The notes: generated by a model from the letters alone, not told the origin. Shown: positions 1-8,521, counted from the stretch's first letter. The stretch: DNA of 59,834 nucleotides from Candidatus Gastranaerophilales bacterium (GCA_028689995.1 JAQVCB010000007.1:1-59834), one strand, 5' to 3'. Numbers and translations: made by a program.

Positions 1-29
1 TGAACATTCAGAGTATATTCGAGTATAAT
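1..29 (+). promoter_or_regulatory. possible promoter of the lpt operon
   Basis: A perfect TATAAT lies at 24-29. It is preceded by 17 bases and by TGAACA at 1-6, which matches the TTGACA consensus at four of six positions. The distance to the first lpt start codon at 93 is about 57 bases. The call rests on box matches only, and the window edge hides anything further upstream. Confidence 0.4.
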
Positions 30-92
30 ATCCTTATTTTTTATTTAAAAAAATTCATCCTATAAATAATTATTGATTAGAAAGTTCATTTT

Positions 93-662
93 ATGTCAAA
101 AAAGTTAAAAATTTTATTATCTATACTGGTAGCTATAATAGTTTTAAGCACTTGGGCTTTTTTAGTATCAATAAAGCTTACAGAAAATGTTAAAAGAGTA
201 CCAGAGGAACAGCCAATTAGCGATGAAAACGCAGCAGTACAAGATTTAGTACTCACAGAATCAAAAAACGGAAAAAAATTCTGGGAAATATATGCTACGT
301 CAGGTGATTATGATAATCTATCTGAACAAGTTCATTTAAAAAACGTCAAAGGAAACTTTTATAAAAATGATAAAGTTGTATTAAGTTTTGATTCGCCTGT
401 TGCAACATATTTCGATAGAAAAAAGGAAGTCAAATTGTCAGGTGGAGCAAGAGCTGCAACAGATAATAATATCCTTATCTCTGCAAAAGAATTATATTGG
501 AAAGGCAATAATGAAGAAATAGTCGCAAAAGGTAATGTAAAAATAATAAGGTCATCAATAAATTTGATAGTAACTGGGAATGAATCTTCATTTACACCTA
601 AAATGTCCCAAATCAAAATGAAAGGTCTGGTAAATACAACATTATTTAAAATTAGTAAATAG
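93..662 (+). CDS. lptC: LPS export protein LptC-like
   Basis: This 189-residue protein has one N-terminal membrane helix (about residues 6-27) followed by a periplasmic domain of alternating short beta strands, the architecture of LptC. LptC anchors to the LptB/F/G transporter in the inner membrane and hands lipopolysaccharide to LptA. The motif DLVLTESKNGKKFWEI resembles the typical LptC start of its jellyroll. The length matches E. coli LptC (about 190 residues). The gene is first in a lptC-lptA-lptB-lptF/G order with gaps of 29, 15 and 3 bases, which strongly supports the call because LptC sequences diverge. Start ATG at 93; the ribosome site is weak. Confidence 0.85.
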   Translation: MSKKLKILLSILVAIIVLSTWAFLVSIKLTENVKRVPEEQPISDENAAVQDLVLTESKNGKKFWEIYATSGDYDNLSEQVHLKNVKGNFYKNDKVVLSFDSPVATYFDRKKEVKLSGGARAATDNNILISAKELYWKGNNEEIVAKGNVKIIRSSINLIVTGNESSFTPKMSQIKMKGLVNTTLFKISK

Positions 663-691
663 TTACTTATTTTACAAAAGGAAATTCAAAA

Positions 692-1795
692 ATGAACAAA
701 AAATATATAATAATAAGTTTTTTATTAATGTTATTCGGTATTTTAAACACTTGCTTGTGTCTGGCAGAAAACCTGATTATCGAAGCTGATAAGCAAAATT
801 TTGATGCAAAAGACAACCTGACGCATTTTGAGGGGAATGTAAAAGCTACATCCAACGATATAACAGTTAAAGGACCTAAGGCTGTTATGAAAATTAACTC
901 AAATAATAAGCCTGAATACGCATTATTTCTTGATAATCCAGTTGCCACCAAGGTAACACCAACATCGAAAAGTAAGCTTAAAGCTAATATTATGAGACTT
1001 TCACTCATAGATAATATTGTTAAGGCTGAAGGAAATGCTTTTTCGGAAATATCAGGAAAAGTATCACCTTCTATATCAATGAAATCTGATTCTCAGGAAT
1101 TTAATATTTCTACAAATACAATATTTGCAAAAGGTAATGTTGAAATTATATATAAAGATCTAAAAACGAAATCAAACGAAGCAATAATCCTGGTGAATAA
1201 AGCAGGAAAACCTCAAAGAGTTAATTTAATCGGTTCTGCCAGACTTGTTCAGGGAAATAATGTTGTAGATGCAGATAGTTTTATTTATAATCCGGTTACT
1301 GAGGAAATATCTGCTCATGGTAATGCACATTCTCAGACAGTTCTGGATGATTTAACTCAAGTTTCAGTCTGGTCAGATGTTCAGGAATATGACAAAAATA
1401 CCAAAACTCTTATGTCAAGCGGTAATGTTAAAATTGCTTATAAAGAGTATCTTGCATTTGGCCCGAAGGCAACTCTTTTTAAAGAGAGCAATTCATCTAA
1501 ACCAAATAAAATTATATTTTTAGGCAGATCCAGAATAAGAGAAAATTCCAGAGAAGTTGAAGCAAATAAAATTATAATAACTCTAAATCCCAAGGACTTT
1601 AATGCTGAAGGCAACGTAAAAACAAAATTTACACAAGTACAGAGCTATAAAAAAGAAACAAAAAATAAAAAGCATAATAACAAATCAAATAAAATAAAAA
1701 ATAGAAAAAAATCTCTAGAAGAACAGGAATTTAGAAAAAAATACCCTGTTATAGAAAAACCCGTTGAATATGAGCAGACAAATATTTTTAATTAA
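692..1795 (+). CDS. lptA: LptA/OstA-like periplasmic LPS bridge, three repeats
   Basis: A 367-residue exported protein with a signal peptide (about residues 1-24, ending near CLCLA). The mature part holds three OstA/LptA-like units of roughly 90-95 residues, each containing a strand pattern of the type EGNVKA, AKGNVEI, SSGNVKI and AEGNVKT. LptA forms the periplasmic filament that carries LPS from LptC to the outer-membrane LptD. The E. coli protein has one unit (about 185 residues), so this one is about twice as long. The tail after about residue 310 is rich in Lys and Asn. AAAAGGAAATTC precedes the ATG. The second gene of the lpt operon. Confidence 0.8.
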   Translation: MNKKYIIISFLLMLFGILNTCLCLAENLIIEADKQNFDAKDNLTHFEGNVKATSNDITVKGPKAVMKINSNNKPEYALFLDNPVATKVTPTSKSKLKANIMRLSLIDNIVKAEGNAFSEISGKVSPSISMKSDSQEFNISTNTIFAKGNVEIIYKDLKTKSNEAIILVNKAGKPQRVNLIGSARLVQGNNVVDADSFIYNPVTEEISAHGNAHSQTVLDDLTQVSVWSDVQEYDKNTKTLMSSGNVKIAYKEYLAFGPKATLFKESNSSKPNKIIFLGRSRIRENSREVEANKIIITLNPKDFNAEGNVKTKFTQVQSYKKETKNKKHNNKSNKIKNRKKSLEEQEFRKKYPVIEKPVEYEQTNIFN

Positions 1796-1810
1796 AAGCA
1801 GGATAAATTA

Positions 1811-2533
1811 ATGACAATAAAAGCGTGTGAACTAATAAAAATCTATGGAGACAGAACTGTTGTAAATAATATTTCTTTTGAAGTAAACCCGGGTGAGGTT
1901 GTTGGTTTGCTAGGTCCTAATGGAGCCGGTAAAACAACAACTTTCTATATTGTAGTTGGTTTAATTAAAGCTGATAGTGGAAAAGTATTATTAAATGATA
2001 TTGATCTGACCAATATGCCTATGCATCAAAGATCAAGATCCGGTATTGGATACTTGCCTCAAGAAACATCAATTTTTAGAAAGCTTACTGTTGAAGAAAA
2101 TATTAATTTAGTTTTAGAAATGAACAAAAATTTGGATAAATCCGAGAGAAAAGATAAACTTGATTCTTTGTTAGAAGATTTTGGTCTTACTAAATTAAGA
2201 AAAAATGATAGTATTCAATTGTCTGGCGGTGAAAGAAGAAGGGTAGAAATAGCAAGAGCTCTTGCAGCTGATCCAAAGTTCATATTACTGGATGAACCGT
2301 TTACTGGAATTGACCCTATAGCAATTAACGATATACAGGAACATATTAGAGGTTTAACAAAAAGAGGTATTGGTGTTTTACTCACTGACCACAATCCTAA
2401 AGCTACATTATCAATAACGGACAGAGCATATATAATTTTTGACGGATGTATTAAAGTATCGGGAACAAGTGCTGCTATTGCGGAAAATCCGGTAGCTAAA
2501 AAATATTATCTTGGCGAAAATTTTGAGTTATAA
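1811..2533 (+). CDS. lptB: LPS export ABC transporter ATP-binding protein LptB
   Basis: The ATPase that powers LPS extraction from the inner membrane. All ABC motifs are visible in 240 residues: Walker [11 protein letters not shown] (about 34-43), Q-loop GYLPQE, signature LSGGERRR, Walker B FILLDEP and the H-loop in LLTDHN. GERRR and the region [10 protein letters not shown] are typical of LptB rather than other ABC subunits, and the length matches the family (about 240). It lies 15 bases after lptA and 3 bases before the permease gene, so translational coupling is likely. Confidence 0.93.
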   Translation: MTIKACELIKIYGDRTVVNNISFEVNPGEVVGLLGPNGAGKTTTFYIVVGLIKADSGKVLLNDIDLTNMPMHQRSRSGIGYLPQETSIFRKLTVEENINLVLEMNKNLDKSERKDKLDSLLEDFGLTKLRKNDSIQLSGGERRRVEIARALAADPKFILLDEPFTGIDPIAINDIQEHIRGLTKRGIGVLLTDHNPKATLSITDRAYIIFDGCIKVSGTSAAIAENPVAKKYYLGENFEL

Positions 2534-2536
2534 ATT

Positions 2537-3634
2537 ATGAAATTACTTGATAAATATATCTTTAAACAAACTATTCTTGCAGCTCTTTTTGGAATTTTAA
2601 TTGTTATTATTGTTTGGATATCTCCAGAAATTCTTTTCAAAATAATCAAAAGAGCTATTAATGGTGAAATAACATCCATAATAGCTTTTAAACTATTCTT
2701 TTTACATATACCGGACATACTTAGTAAAGCTATTCCTGTCGGATTAATGCTAGGTAGTCTTTTTGTTTTTGACAGACTAAGCAGAGATTCAGAATTGGTA
2801 ATTTTTAGAGGAGCCGGTGCAAGCTTTTTTAGATTAATGGTTCCCGTATTTATACTTGGTATAATTGGATATATTGCATGCTTTATTACAATGGATACCT
2901 TAATTCCACGCAGTTTATTAGACATTAAAGCTATTAAAAATGAAATATCGCAAAATTACTTTGTATATGTTGATAAATCCAATACTGATAAACCTAGAAA
3001 TATTTTGATTATAGGAAATTATGATGGTAAAAATTGTACGAATATAAAATACCTGAAATTTTCAGATATTATTAGCTCTGATACCCCGGTAATAAAAAGT
3101 ATTATTACAGCAGATAAAGCAAAATGGGTAAAAGATCACTGGTTACTTATAAATGGATTAGAATACCATATAGCACCTGATGGTGTTTATAAAAACATTA
3201 TAAAGTTTAAGTCTCAAAATGAACTATCCGGAAAATCAGCTGAAAAGTCATATAAATTACTGATTAATTCCAATAAAAGACCCTCTGAAATGAACATTAA
3301 ACAGATTAAATACCATTTGAATCTTTTAAAATCTACAGGAATGAATGATGAGTTTAAGTATATGAGTACAAAACTTTACCAGAGGTATTCGCTACCCTTT
3401 AGCTGCGTAATTTTTGCTTTATGTGGAGTTATTTTAGGCTACAATAAACCAAGAGAAAAAAGATTACTTGGCTTTACAATTGGAGTAGCTTTAATATTTA
3501 TATATTATATTATTAGTCCATTTCTTGATATGCTGGCTCAAAATGCAATTTTGTTACCTGTTATATCAGCATGGTTTCCTAATTTTATAGTCATTACCAC
3601 AATGATAGTACTTATAAAGTTAAAGCAAATTTAA
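2537..3634 (+). CDS. LptF/LptG (YjgP/YjgQ) family LPS export permease
   Basis: A 365-residue inner-membrane permease of the YjgP/YjgQ family. Membrane segments lie near residues 12-35, 50-80 and 95-120, followed by a periplasmic domain (about 130-265) and three C-terminal segments (about 280-365). The segment RDSELVIFRGAGAS in the first cytoplasmic loop is diagnostic of LptF/G. The normal complex contains one LptF and one LptG; only one permease gene is present here, so it either pairs with a gene elsewhere or works as a homodimer. The start follows lptB by 3 bases. F and G cannot be told apart from the sequence. Confidence 0.85.
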   Translation: MKLLDKYIFKQTILAALFGILIVIIVWISPEILFKIIKRAINGEITSIIAFKLFFLHIPDILSKAIPVGLMLGSLFVFDRLSRDSELVIFRGAGASFFRLMVPVFILGIIGYIACFITMDTLIPRSLLDIKAIKNEISQNYFVYVDKSNTDKPRNILIIGNYDGKNCTNIKYLKFSDIISSDTPVIKSIITADKAKWVKDHWLLINGLEYHIAPDGVYKNIIKFKSQNELSGKSAEKSYKLLINSNKRPSEMNIKQIKYHLNLLKSTGMNDEFKYMSTKLYQRYSLPFSCVIFALCGVILGYNKPREKRLLGFTIGVALIFIYYIISPFLDMLAQNAILLPVISAWFPNFIVITTMIVLIKLKQI

Positions 3635-3647
3635 AAATATTTTATAC

Positions 3648-3674
3648 TATTTCATTTAAAATTTATATGAAATA
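3648..3674. terminator. weak hairpin between convergent genes
   Basis: An 8-bp perfect stem (TATTTCAT/ATGAAATA) with an 11-base AT-rich loop lies between the end of the lpt operon and the end of rsfS. A T-rich stretch follows on the + strand (about 3682-3698). It could terminate lpt transcription, but the stem is AT-only. Confidence 0.35.
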
Positions 3675-3694
3675 AAATTTAGTTATTTTATTTT

Positions 3695-4090
3695 TTAACT
3701 TAATTTATCAGATATTTCTTCAGATTCTCTCATCCAGTCACTCTGTTCGACCACAAAAGCGTGATTCCAGAATTTTTCAATAGCATAAAACTGTCTTTCA
3801 TCTTTATGAAGAATATGAATTATTACATCGCCGTAATCAATTAAATTCCATCTGTTTTTTTGATCGCTTTCTTCTCCAGCTGGCAATCTTCCATAACTAC
3901 CTTTGATTTGTTCTCTGATATAACCAGTCATTGCCTTAACTTGAGTTGATGTTTCCGCACTACATATGACAAAATAATCAGATAATACAGAAACATTACT
4001 TATATTAAGGATGCTTATATCCTTACCAAACCTATGATCAAGCATTCTCGCAATAATACAGGCGAATTTATATGAATTAATATCAGTCAA
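3695..4090 (-). CDS. rsfS: ribosomal silencing factor RsfS
   Basis: A 131-residue RsfS/Iojap protein. It binds ribosomal protein L14 on the 50S subunit and blocks subunit joining in starved cells. Family motifs are visible: SVLSDYFVICSAETSTQVKA, YGDVIIHIL and the following FYAIEKFW. The length is normal (105-135). The start is a TTG codon at 4090 preceded by GGGAG at 8 bases spacing, with no better ATG nearby. The gene stands alone and is divergent from the gene that follows. Confidence 0.9.
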   Translation of the reverse strand: MTDINSYKFACIIARMLDHRFGKDISILNISNVSVLSDYFVICSAETSTQVKAMTGYIREQIKGSYGRLPAGEESDQKNRWNLIDYGDVIIHILHKDERQFYAIEKFWNHAFVVEQSDWMRESEEISDKLS

Positions 4091-4203
4091 AATAATATCT
4101 CCCTTTTAATCTTATAATATAATAATAGAAAATAATCATTAAATAGTAAATGAAGTATTATTTATTTTATTATTAAATCTGATATATATATAAAGGAAAA
4201 ATT

Positions 4204-5805
4204 ATGAAAATAGCCAAATATATACTTGTAATAGCTCTTTTGTTTTTAATACTTCCGGTTTTTGCAAATAATGAACCAAAATTCACATATGTTAAACAAA
4301 ATCTCGAAATATTTAATCTTTTTAACTTCGATGAACTAAAAGAACTGTCTAAAAGCGATCACCCAAAAAAAACACTACAAAATAAAATTAATTATGCACT
4401 AAATAATGCTGCTATAGATAATTCTATAAATAACAATTACGATTATAAATTTAAAAATGACACAAAAATCGGAAATTACATAAGAATAGCAAGCTGGAAT
4501 ATTGACAGAGGTTTCAATCTGAAGCAGATAAAGCAAATATTTAATGATTCAGATACTATTTTTTTAAAAATTAAAAATCCAAATTCAGAAGTTTTAAAAA
4601 AAGCAAAAGAAGAACGGGAAATCTTAAAAAATTCAGATATAATTATTCTAAACGAAGTTGACGTCGGAATGCCAAGAACAGGATATACAAATGTTATAAA
4701 AGAATTAGCTACAACCCTTAAGTACAATTATACTTATGGAGTAGAATTTCTAGAAGTCGATCCTGTTCATTTGGGACTTGAAGATTATCAATGGTCAGAA
4801 GAAAGATTTCTTTATCCAAATGTAGAAAAAATTAAAATTGATGAAAATAAATATAAAGGACTTCATGGCTCAGCAATATTAAGTAAATTCCCTCTAAAAA
4901 ATGTAAGGATAATCAGGTTACCTGATACTTATGACTGGTTTCATGGTGAAACTAAAAGGATTTCTGATCTTGAATATTTAAAAAGAAGTGCTGCTAATGT
5001 CATTTTTAAGGAAGAAATGATCAGGGAAATTCGCATTGGGGGTAGAATAGCGATCATTGCTGACGTATATCCACCGAATACTGGTACTCCCATCACAATA
5101 GTAGCAACTCATTTAGAAAATAGAACTATTCCTCAAAATAGACAAAAGCAGATGTTAACTTTATTTAAAAATATTTTGAGTATATCAAATCCTGTAGTAC
5201 TAGCCGGAGACTTTAATACAATGTGCAGAGACGGCAGCCCTACAGGTATTAGAAAGGAAATAAAGAAAAAATTAAAAGATCCCGAGTTTATTGCTCGTAG
5301 TGCAATATCAATAGCAATTCCTTCAGCATTTGTTATAAATACAGTAGTAAATGCTACTGATATTGCCAGAACATTTACTAACCCTACTGTTAGAAGTATA
5401 CCTATTTTTGCTCCAAACAAAGAAAGAGAACTTTTTAAAATATTAAAAAGTTCTCAATTTGAAGATGGTAATTATTTTGATTTTCGTGGAATCCCAAGTA
5501 AAACATCAAATAATAAGGGGAGATCTCTTTCTAACTCAAATGAAAGAGCTCTTAAAGGTTTTGAACCTACATATATTTTTGAACGACCACTATTATTGGG
5601 AAAATACAAACTAGACTGGTTTTTTGTTAAAGCATATCTTAATAATCAAAATGATAAAGAAGGTTCATATAAGCTTGCACCGCATTACGGCAGAACATTG
5701 TTCGAGCTTAATTATATTTTCGACAAACCAATTTCTGATCACACACCTATTACTGTTGATCTACCCATTAATGAACCAAAAAGTTTTTTAAATAAAAAGA
5801 AATAA
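4204..5805 (+). CDS. exported endonuclease/exonuclease/phosphatase family protein
   Basis: A 533-residue protein with a signal peptide (about residues 1-21, ending VFA). The catalytic fold of the EEP superfamily (DNase I/APE1/sphingomyelinase-like) starts near residue 93: SWNIDRG (metal-side Asn), IIILNEVD (catalytic Glu), HGSAILSKFPL, VATHLENR (catalytic His), LAGDFNTM (Asp/Asn pair) and a final SDHTPITVD (catalytic His). All key residues are present, so a metal-dependent phosphodiesterase activity outside the cytoplasm is likely. The substrate (DNA, a phospholipid or inositol phosphate) cannot be told. An insertion of about 100 residues lies between the GDFNT and SDHTP motifs. Start ATG follows AAAGGAAAAATT. 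It is followed by a repeat-containing intergenic region and an RTX gene. Confidence 0.75.
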   Translation: MKIAKYILVIALLFLILPVFANNEPKFTYVKQNLEIFNLFNFDELKELSKSDHPKKTLQNKINYALNNAAIDNSINNNYDYKFKNDTKIGNYIRIASWNIDRGFNLKQIKQIFNDSDTIFLKIKNPNSEVLKKAKEEREILKNSDIIILNEVDVGMPRTGYTNVIKELATTLKYNYTYGVEFLEVDPVHLGLEDYQWSEERFLYPNVEKIKIDENKYKGLHGSAILSKFPLKNVRIIRLPDTYDWFHGETKRISDLEYLKRSAANVIFKEEMIREIRIGGRIAIIADVYPPNTGTPITIVATHLENRTIPQNRQKQMLTLFKNILSISNPVVLAGDFNTMCRDGSPTGIRKEIKKKLKDPEFIARSAISIAIPSAFVINTVVNATDIARTFTNPTVRSIPIFAPNKERELFKILKSSQFEDGNYFDFRGIPSKTSNNKGRSLSNSNERALKGFEPTYIFERPLLLGKYKLDWFFVKAYLNNQNDKEGSYKLAPHYGRTLFELNYIFDKPISDHTPITVDLPINEPKSFLNKKK

Positions 5806-5851
5806 TTTTAGCTATTGTTTTTATATATATACCACTTCAAAAATGAATTTG

Positions 5852-5950
5852 GGATTTTAATCAAACTCATTCAGGATTTTACCCGGTCGTAGCTACTGTA
5901 TGCTAGATATGAAAAAACGATATTTTGGTAGTTATACATCAGTCTTAATA
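5852..5950 (+). repeat. dispersed intergenic repeat, copy A
   Basis: This copy shares with copy B (25154-25256) the pieces AAACTCATTCAG, CGGTC followed by a TGTATGCT.GATATGAA segment, and the 3' core ACGATATTTTGGTAGTTAT. The last piece, continuing to CATCAGTCTTAATAA, is also close to copy C. All copies lie between genes, on the + strand. Confidence 0.7.
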
Positions 5951-5975
5951 AGTGGTATTCGGCAGAAAGAACGTT

Positions 5976-6078
5976 ATTTTCGGAGGCGATATACGCTAGT
6001 GGAAGTGTAAAAACGCTGAAGCTGCTCCGATCAGCAGGAGTTGGAGGCTATTAGCAACTCGTTTAAGCCTTCGGAAAT
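5976..6078 (+). ncRNA. candidate structured RNA element
   Basis: ATTTTCGGAGGC at 5976-5987 pairs over 12 positions with GCCTTCGGAAAT at 6067-6078 (two G-U pairs). The enclosed 79 bases are richer in GC than the surroundings and contain at least two smaller hairpins: CTGCT with AGCAG, and GAGTTG with CAACTC. It ends 123 bases before the RTX gene. I do not recognise a known riboswitch family. It could be a leader element, a small RNA or part of a repeat unit. Confidence 0.35.
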
Positions 6079-6201
6079 ATAAACTCATTTTAGTATAGTA
6101 AACGTAAATAAGACAAACGGGTATAATAAAAAATCACAATTTTGTTAATTAATTCCTATGTATGAATAAACAAATAGAAGTTATTTATAAAGGAGTGAAT
6201 T

Positions 6202-7185
6202 ATGTCAATTATTAGAGGATCAAAATATTCAAATTATTTAAATGGTACAAATTCAAATGATGTCATATACGGATATTCCGGAAATGATACCATTCTAGGC
6301 AATAAAGGAAATGATGTTATTTATGGAGGCGATGGTAATGATGTATTCTTTAAAGTTGATAATATATCTTTTGTAGAAAAATTTTGGGGTACAGAGGGTG
6401 CAGATAGAATGTATGGAGGAAGAGGCAATGACAAATATCTTGTTGATAATACAAAAGATGTGATAGTAGAATATCAAGGTCAGGGAATAGATACTGTTTA
6501 TACTAACTTAAGAACATATACTCTTCCTGATAATGTTGAAAATGCTTGGCAAATTATTGCAGGAAATAAAAATTTATATGGAAATAGTCTGAATAATGTA
6601 CTTCATGGCAATTGCGGCTGGAATCTTATATCCGGTGGTAATGGTAATGATACAATATTTGGGGGTGGATACGGACACGATACACTAATTGGCGGCAATG
6701 GAAATGATGTATTAGTAGCATCAACAAGGGTATGTAAATTATATGGCGAACAGGGAAATGATGTAATAATAGGTTGCTATGGAAGTGATACATTATGTGG
6801 AGGCTCAGGTAGTGACAGTTATTCCGGTTTTTATAGAAATCTTGATAATGATGGTGTTCAATTTAAAATTGGATTCGGAAATGATATTATTCGAGATTTT
6901 ACCAACTATAACACATATGCCTCTAACACATATGGCACAGATACTATAAATTTGAGTACATTTAAACTTAGCCAGGTTCGCATTAACGCTATAGACATTG
7001 ATAAAGACGGTAGATTAGACGGATTATATATAAATTGCGGAAAATATGGTTCTGTAAAAATTGAACACTACTTTGATGACAGCAGTAAAACCTTATCTCA
7101 TTTGCATTCTGGAGATGGTTGTATAGAAAGAATTCTATTTGATCATCAAATTATGCACTTTAATGACGTAGTAAATTATTTATAA
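6202..7185 (+). CDS. RTX calcium-binding repeat protein
   Basis: A 327-residue protein made largely of hemolysin-type nonapeptide repeats (GGxGxDxUx). Blocks with GYSGNDTILGNKGNDVIYGG, GGNGNDTIFGGG and GGNGNDVLV lie near residues 23-40, 147-175 and 185-205. These bind calcium in a parallel beta roll outside the cell and usually accompany type I secretion, with an uncleaved C-terminal signal; no N-terminal signal peptide is seen here. There is no recognisable enzymatic domain, and a central segment (VDNTKDVIVEYQGQGIDTV) matches the common spacer between RTX blocks. AAAGGAGTGAATT gives a strong ribosome site at ATG 6202. No type I secretion genes are in the window. Confidence 0.85.
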   Translation: MSIIRGSKYSNYLNGTNSNDVIYGYSGNDTILGNKGNDVIYGGDGNDVFFKVDNISFVEKFWGTEGADRMYGGRGNDKYLVDNTKDVIVEYQGQGIDTVYTNLRTYTLPDNVENAWQIIAGNKNLYGNSLNNVLHGNCGWNLISGGNGNDTIFGGGYGHDTLIGGNGNDVLVASTRVCKLYGEQGNDVIIGCYGSDTLCGGSGSDSYSGFYRNLDNDGVQFKIGFGNDIIRDFTNYNTYASNTYGTDTINLSTFKLSQVRINAIDIDKDGRLDGLYINCGKYGSVKIEHYFDDSSKTLSHLHSGDGCIERILFDHQIMHFNDVVNYL

Positions 7186-7208
7186 TTTGAATTATTATTC
7201 AATTTTAA

Positions 7209-8042
7209 GAGAACTTAAATAATTTGTCTGATTCTTCTATAAATAATATTTACAGATTACCTTTTTATAGGTAGCTTTCATTATTGAAGTTTACCTTCAA
7301 AGTATACGCTAAGTTACTGAAAAATCAATGCCCAGTTATGAATTGGCATAGTCTATTTTTCAGCAATATTTTGACTGACAAGGTATAAAAGCTTGAATAA
7401 GCTGTCATTAGCCCTGAAAGAAGTTTTAGTTTTTGTGACCTTACGAACAGCTCTGTTAAAAGCTTCTATAGGATTTGTTATATAAATCAAGCGTTTAATT
7501 TCTTCGGGCTATTTCATAAACAATGTATGCTGTTTTCTTGACTATAATGCCATTATCAGCAACATTAAATATTGTTCCTTCAAAGAATATTTTAGATAAA
7601 TCAGATCAAGCGAGCAATTTTGCCAGGCTTTTGCAGTGGGAAGTATTTTATCTGTTATTCTGGAAACAATTTCTGCCGATACATCTATGACATAAATTTG
7701 ATTCATATGGCTATGAATGCCTGGTGTACTCATTCCTTAGACATACATTGAAAAATCATATCATTAATTGAGGGATGAACTTCTCTTGAATGTTTTGGAA
7801 CTATTACAGGCTCAAATTCACCTTTTTTATCTTCAGGAATATTCAACTCGACATTTCCAAATTTAGAACGTGAGGTCTTTAAAACTTTCAAAGCATCTGC
7901 TATGCTTACTCCGTCTTTAAGATTGTTTTCCTTAAGGAATTTCCTTGCCTGTTCTCTTGTAAATAATTTTAACATTTTTTTTCTCCGATTTCTTTATTCT
8001 AACTCGATTCTATCGGAGAATCAGACAAATTATTTAAGCTCC
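7209..8042 (-). mobile_element. remnant IS256-family insertion sequence
   Basis: Both ends carry matching terminal inverted repeats of about 25-32 bases, at 7209-7241 and 8011-8042, sharing the core CTTAAATAATTTGTCTGATT. Between them lies a broken transposase on the minus strand. The element is about 830 bases against about 1.3 kb for intact members, so roughly 450-500 bases are missing. I see no clear 8-9 bp target duplication. The right terminal repeat overlaps the 3' end of the adjacent regulator gene. Confidence 0.85.
7281..7975 (-). pseudogene. degenerate IS256-family transposase
   Basis: Read on the minus strand, fragments follow the order of an IS256/Mutator-type transposase. First comes an N-terminal piece from 7975 with FGNVELNIPEDKKGEFEPVI and KHSRE. 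After a frameshift at about 7733 there is a piece with VSAEIVSRITDKI and AKAWQN, then the start of the catalytic domain (NVADNGIIVKKTAYIVYE). The sequence then jumps to the C-terminal hallmark IYITNPIEAFNRAVRKVTKT and NIAEK.TMPIHNW, ending FEGKLQ at a stop at 7281. The middle of the DDE domain is deleted and internal stops are present, so it cannot be active. Confidence 0.85.
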
Positions 8043-8447
8043 CATATTTTTAGAAGGCTTTCTTCCTCTTCTTGATAATTTAATCTTGTTTTCCTGTTGA
8101 ATTTCAAGAGTTATATTTACATTTTCAGCTACTTTTTTTATAAATTCTAATATGTTTTTAGTATTAACATTTTGCTGTTCAATTAAATAAAATATAATTT
8201 TTACTCCAGCGAGATTTATTCCTAATTCTCTTGTTAGATACTGAATAATTTTTCCTCTTTCTATATCATTAAGAGAATACATTCTTCTTTTTTTAGGTGA
8301 TCTGGAAGGTGATAATAACCCTACTTCATCATAAATTCTTAATGTCCGTTGATGTACTTTTAAAATTCCTGCGATAACACTGATTGGAAACATTGCTTTA
8401 TCCGGATTCAACGATAATTTGTCCTGTTCTTTTGTAAAATAAATCAT
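8034..8447 (-). CDS. MerR-family regulator, HspR-like, 3' end altered by an IS
   Basis: A 137-residue DNA-binding protein. Residues 20-90 form a MerR-type winged helix: ISVIAGILKVHQRTLRIYDE, GLLSPSRSPKKRRMYS and LNDIERGKIIQYL, then LGINLAGVKIIFYLIE, which is typical of HspR, the heat-shock repressor. The rest is a helical tail ending in basic residues (SRRGRKPSKN). The last three codons and the TAA stop lie inside the terminal repeat of the neighbouring IS256 remnant, so the original C-terminus was probably replaced. No chaperone gene is adjacent, so the target is unknown. Confidence 0.75.
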   Translation of the reverse strand: MIYFTKEQDKLSLNPDKAMFPISVIAGILKVHQRTLRIYDEVGLLSPSRSPKKRRMYSLNDIERGKIIQYLTRELGINLAGVKIIFYLIEQQNVNTKNILEFIKKVAENVNITLEIQQENKIKLSRRGRKPSKNMGA

Positions 8448-8480
8448 TTCTTTTCCTTTAATCTACCAGCTATATTTTTT

Positions 8481-8521
8481 ACAAAATTAATATTTTTGAT
8501 TAATTAATAAATTAATTTTGT
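8481..8521. repeat. inverted repeat upstream of the MerR gene
   Basis: ACAAAATTAAT at 8481-8491 is a perfect 11-bp inverted match to ATTAATTTTGT at 8511-8521, separated by 19 AT-rich bases. It lies 34 bases before the regulator start codon, so it could be its operator. In such AT-rich DNA this may also be chance. Confidence 0.3.

Larger units (their letters stand above)
5806..6201. other. intergenic region holding a repeat and a possible structured RNA
   Basis: These 396 bases carry no credible gene. Bases 5852-5950 are one copy of a repeat seen again near 25154-25256, with its 3' core also near 21785-21820. Bases 5976-6078 can fold into a long stem enclosing two hairpins. The last 25 bases contain the ribosome site of the RTX gene (AAAGGAGTG). 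Confidence 0.6.

Noticed and set aside
7201-8053. Target-site duplication for the IS256 remnant
   Set aside because: The flanks (AATTTTAA on the left, ATATTTTT or ATTTTTAG on the right) are only loosely alike and AT-rich, so I do not claim a duplication.
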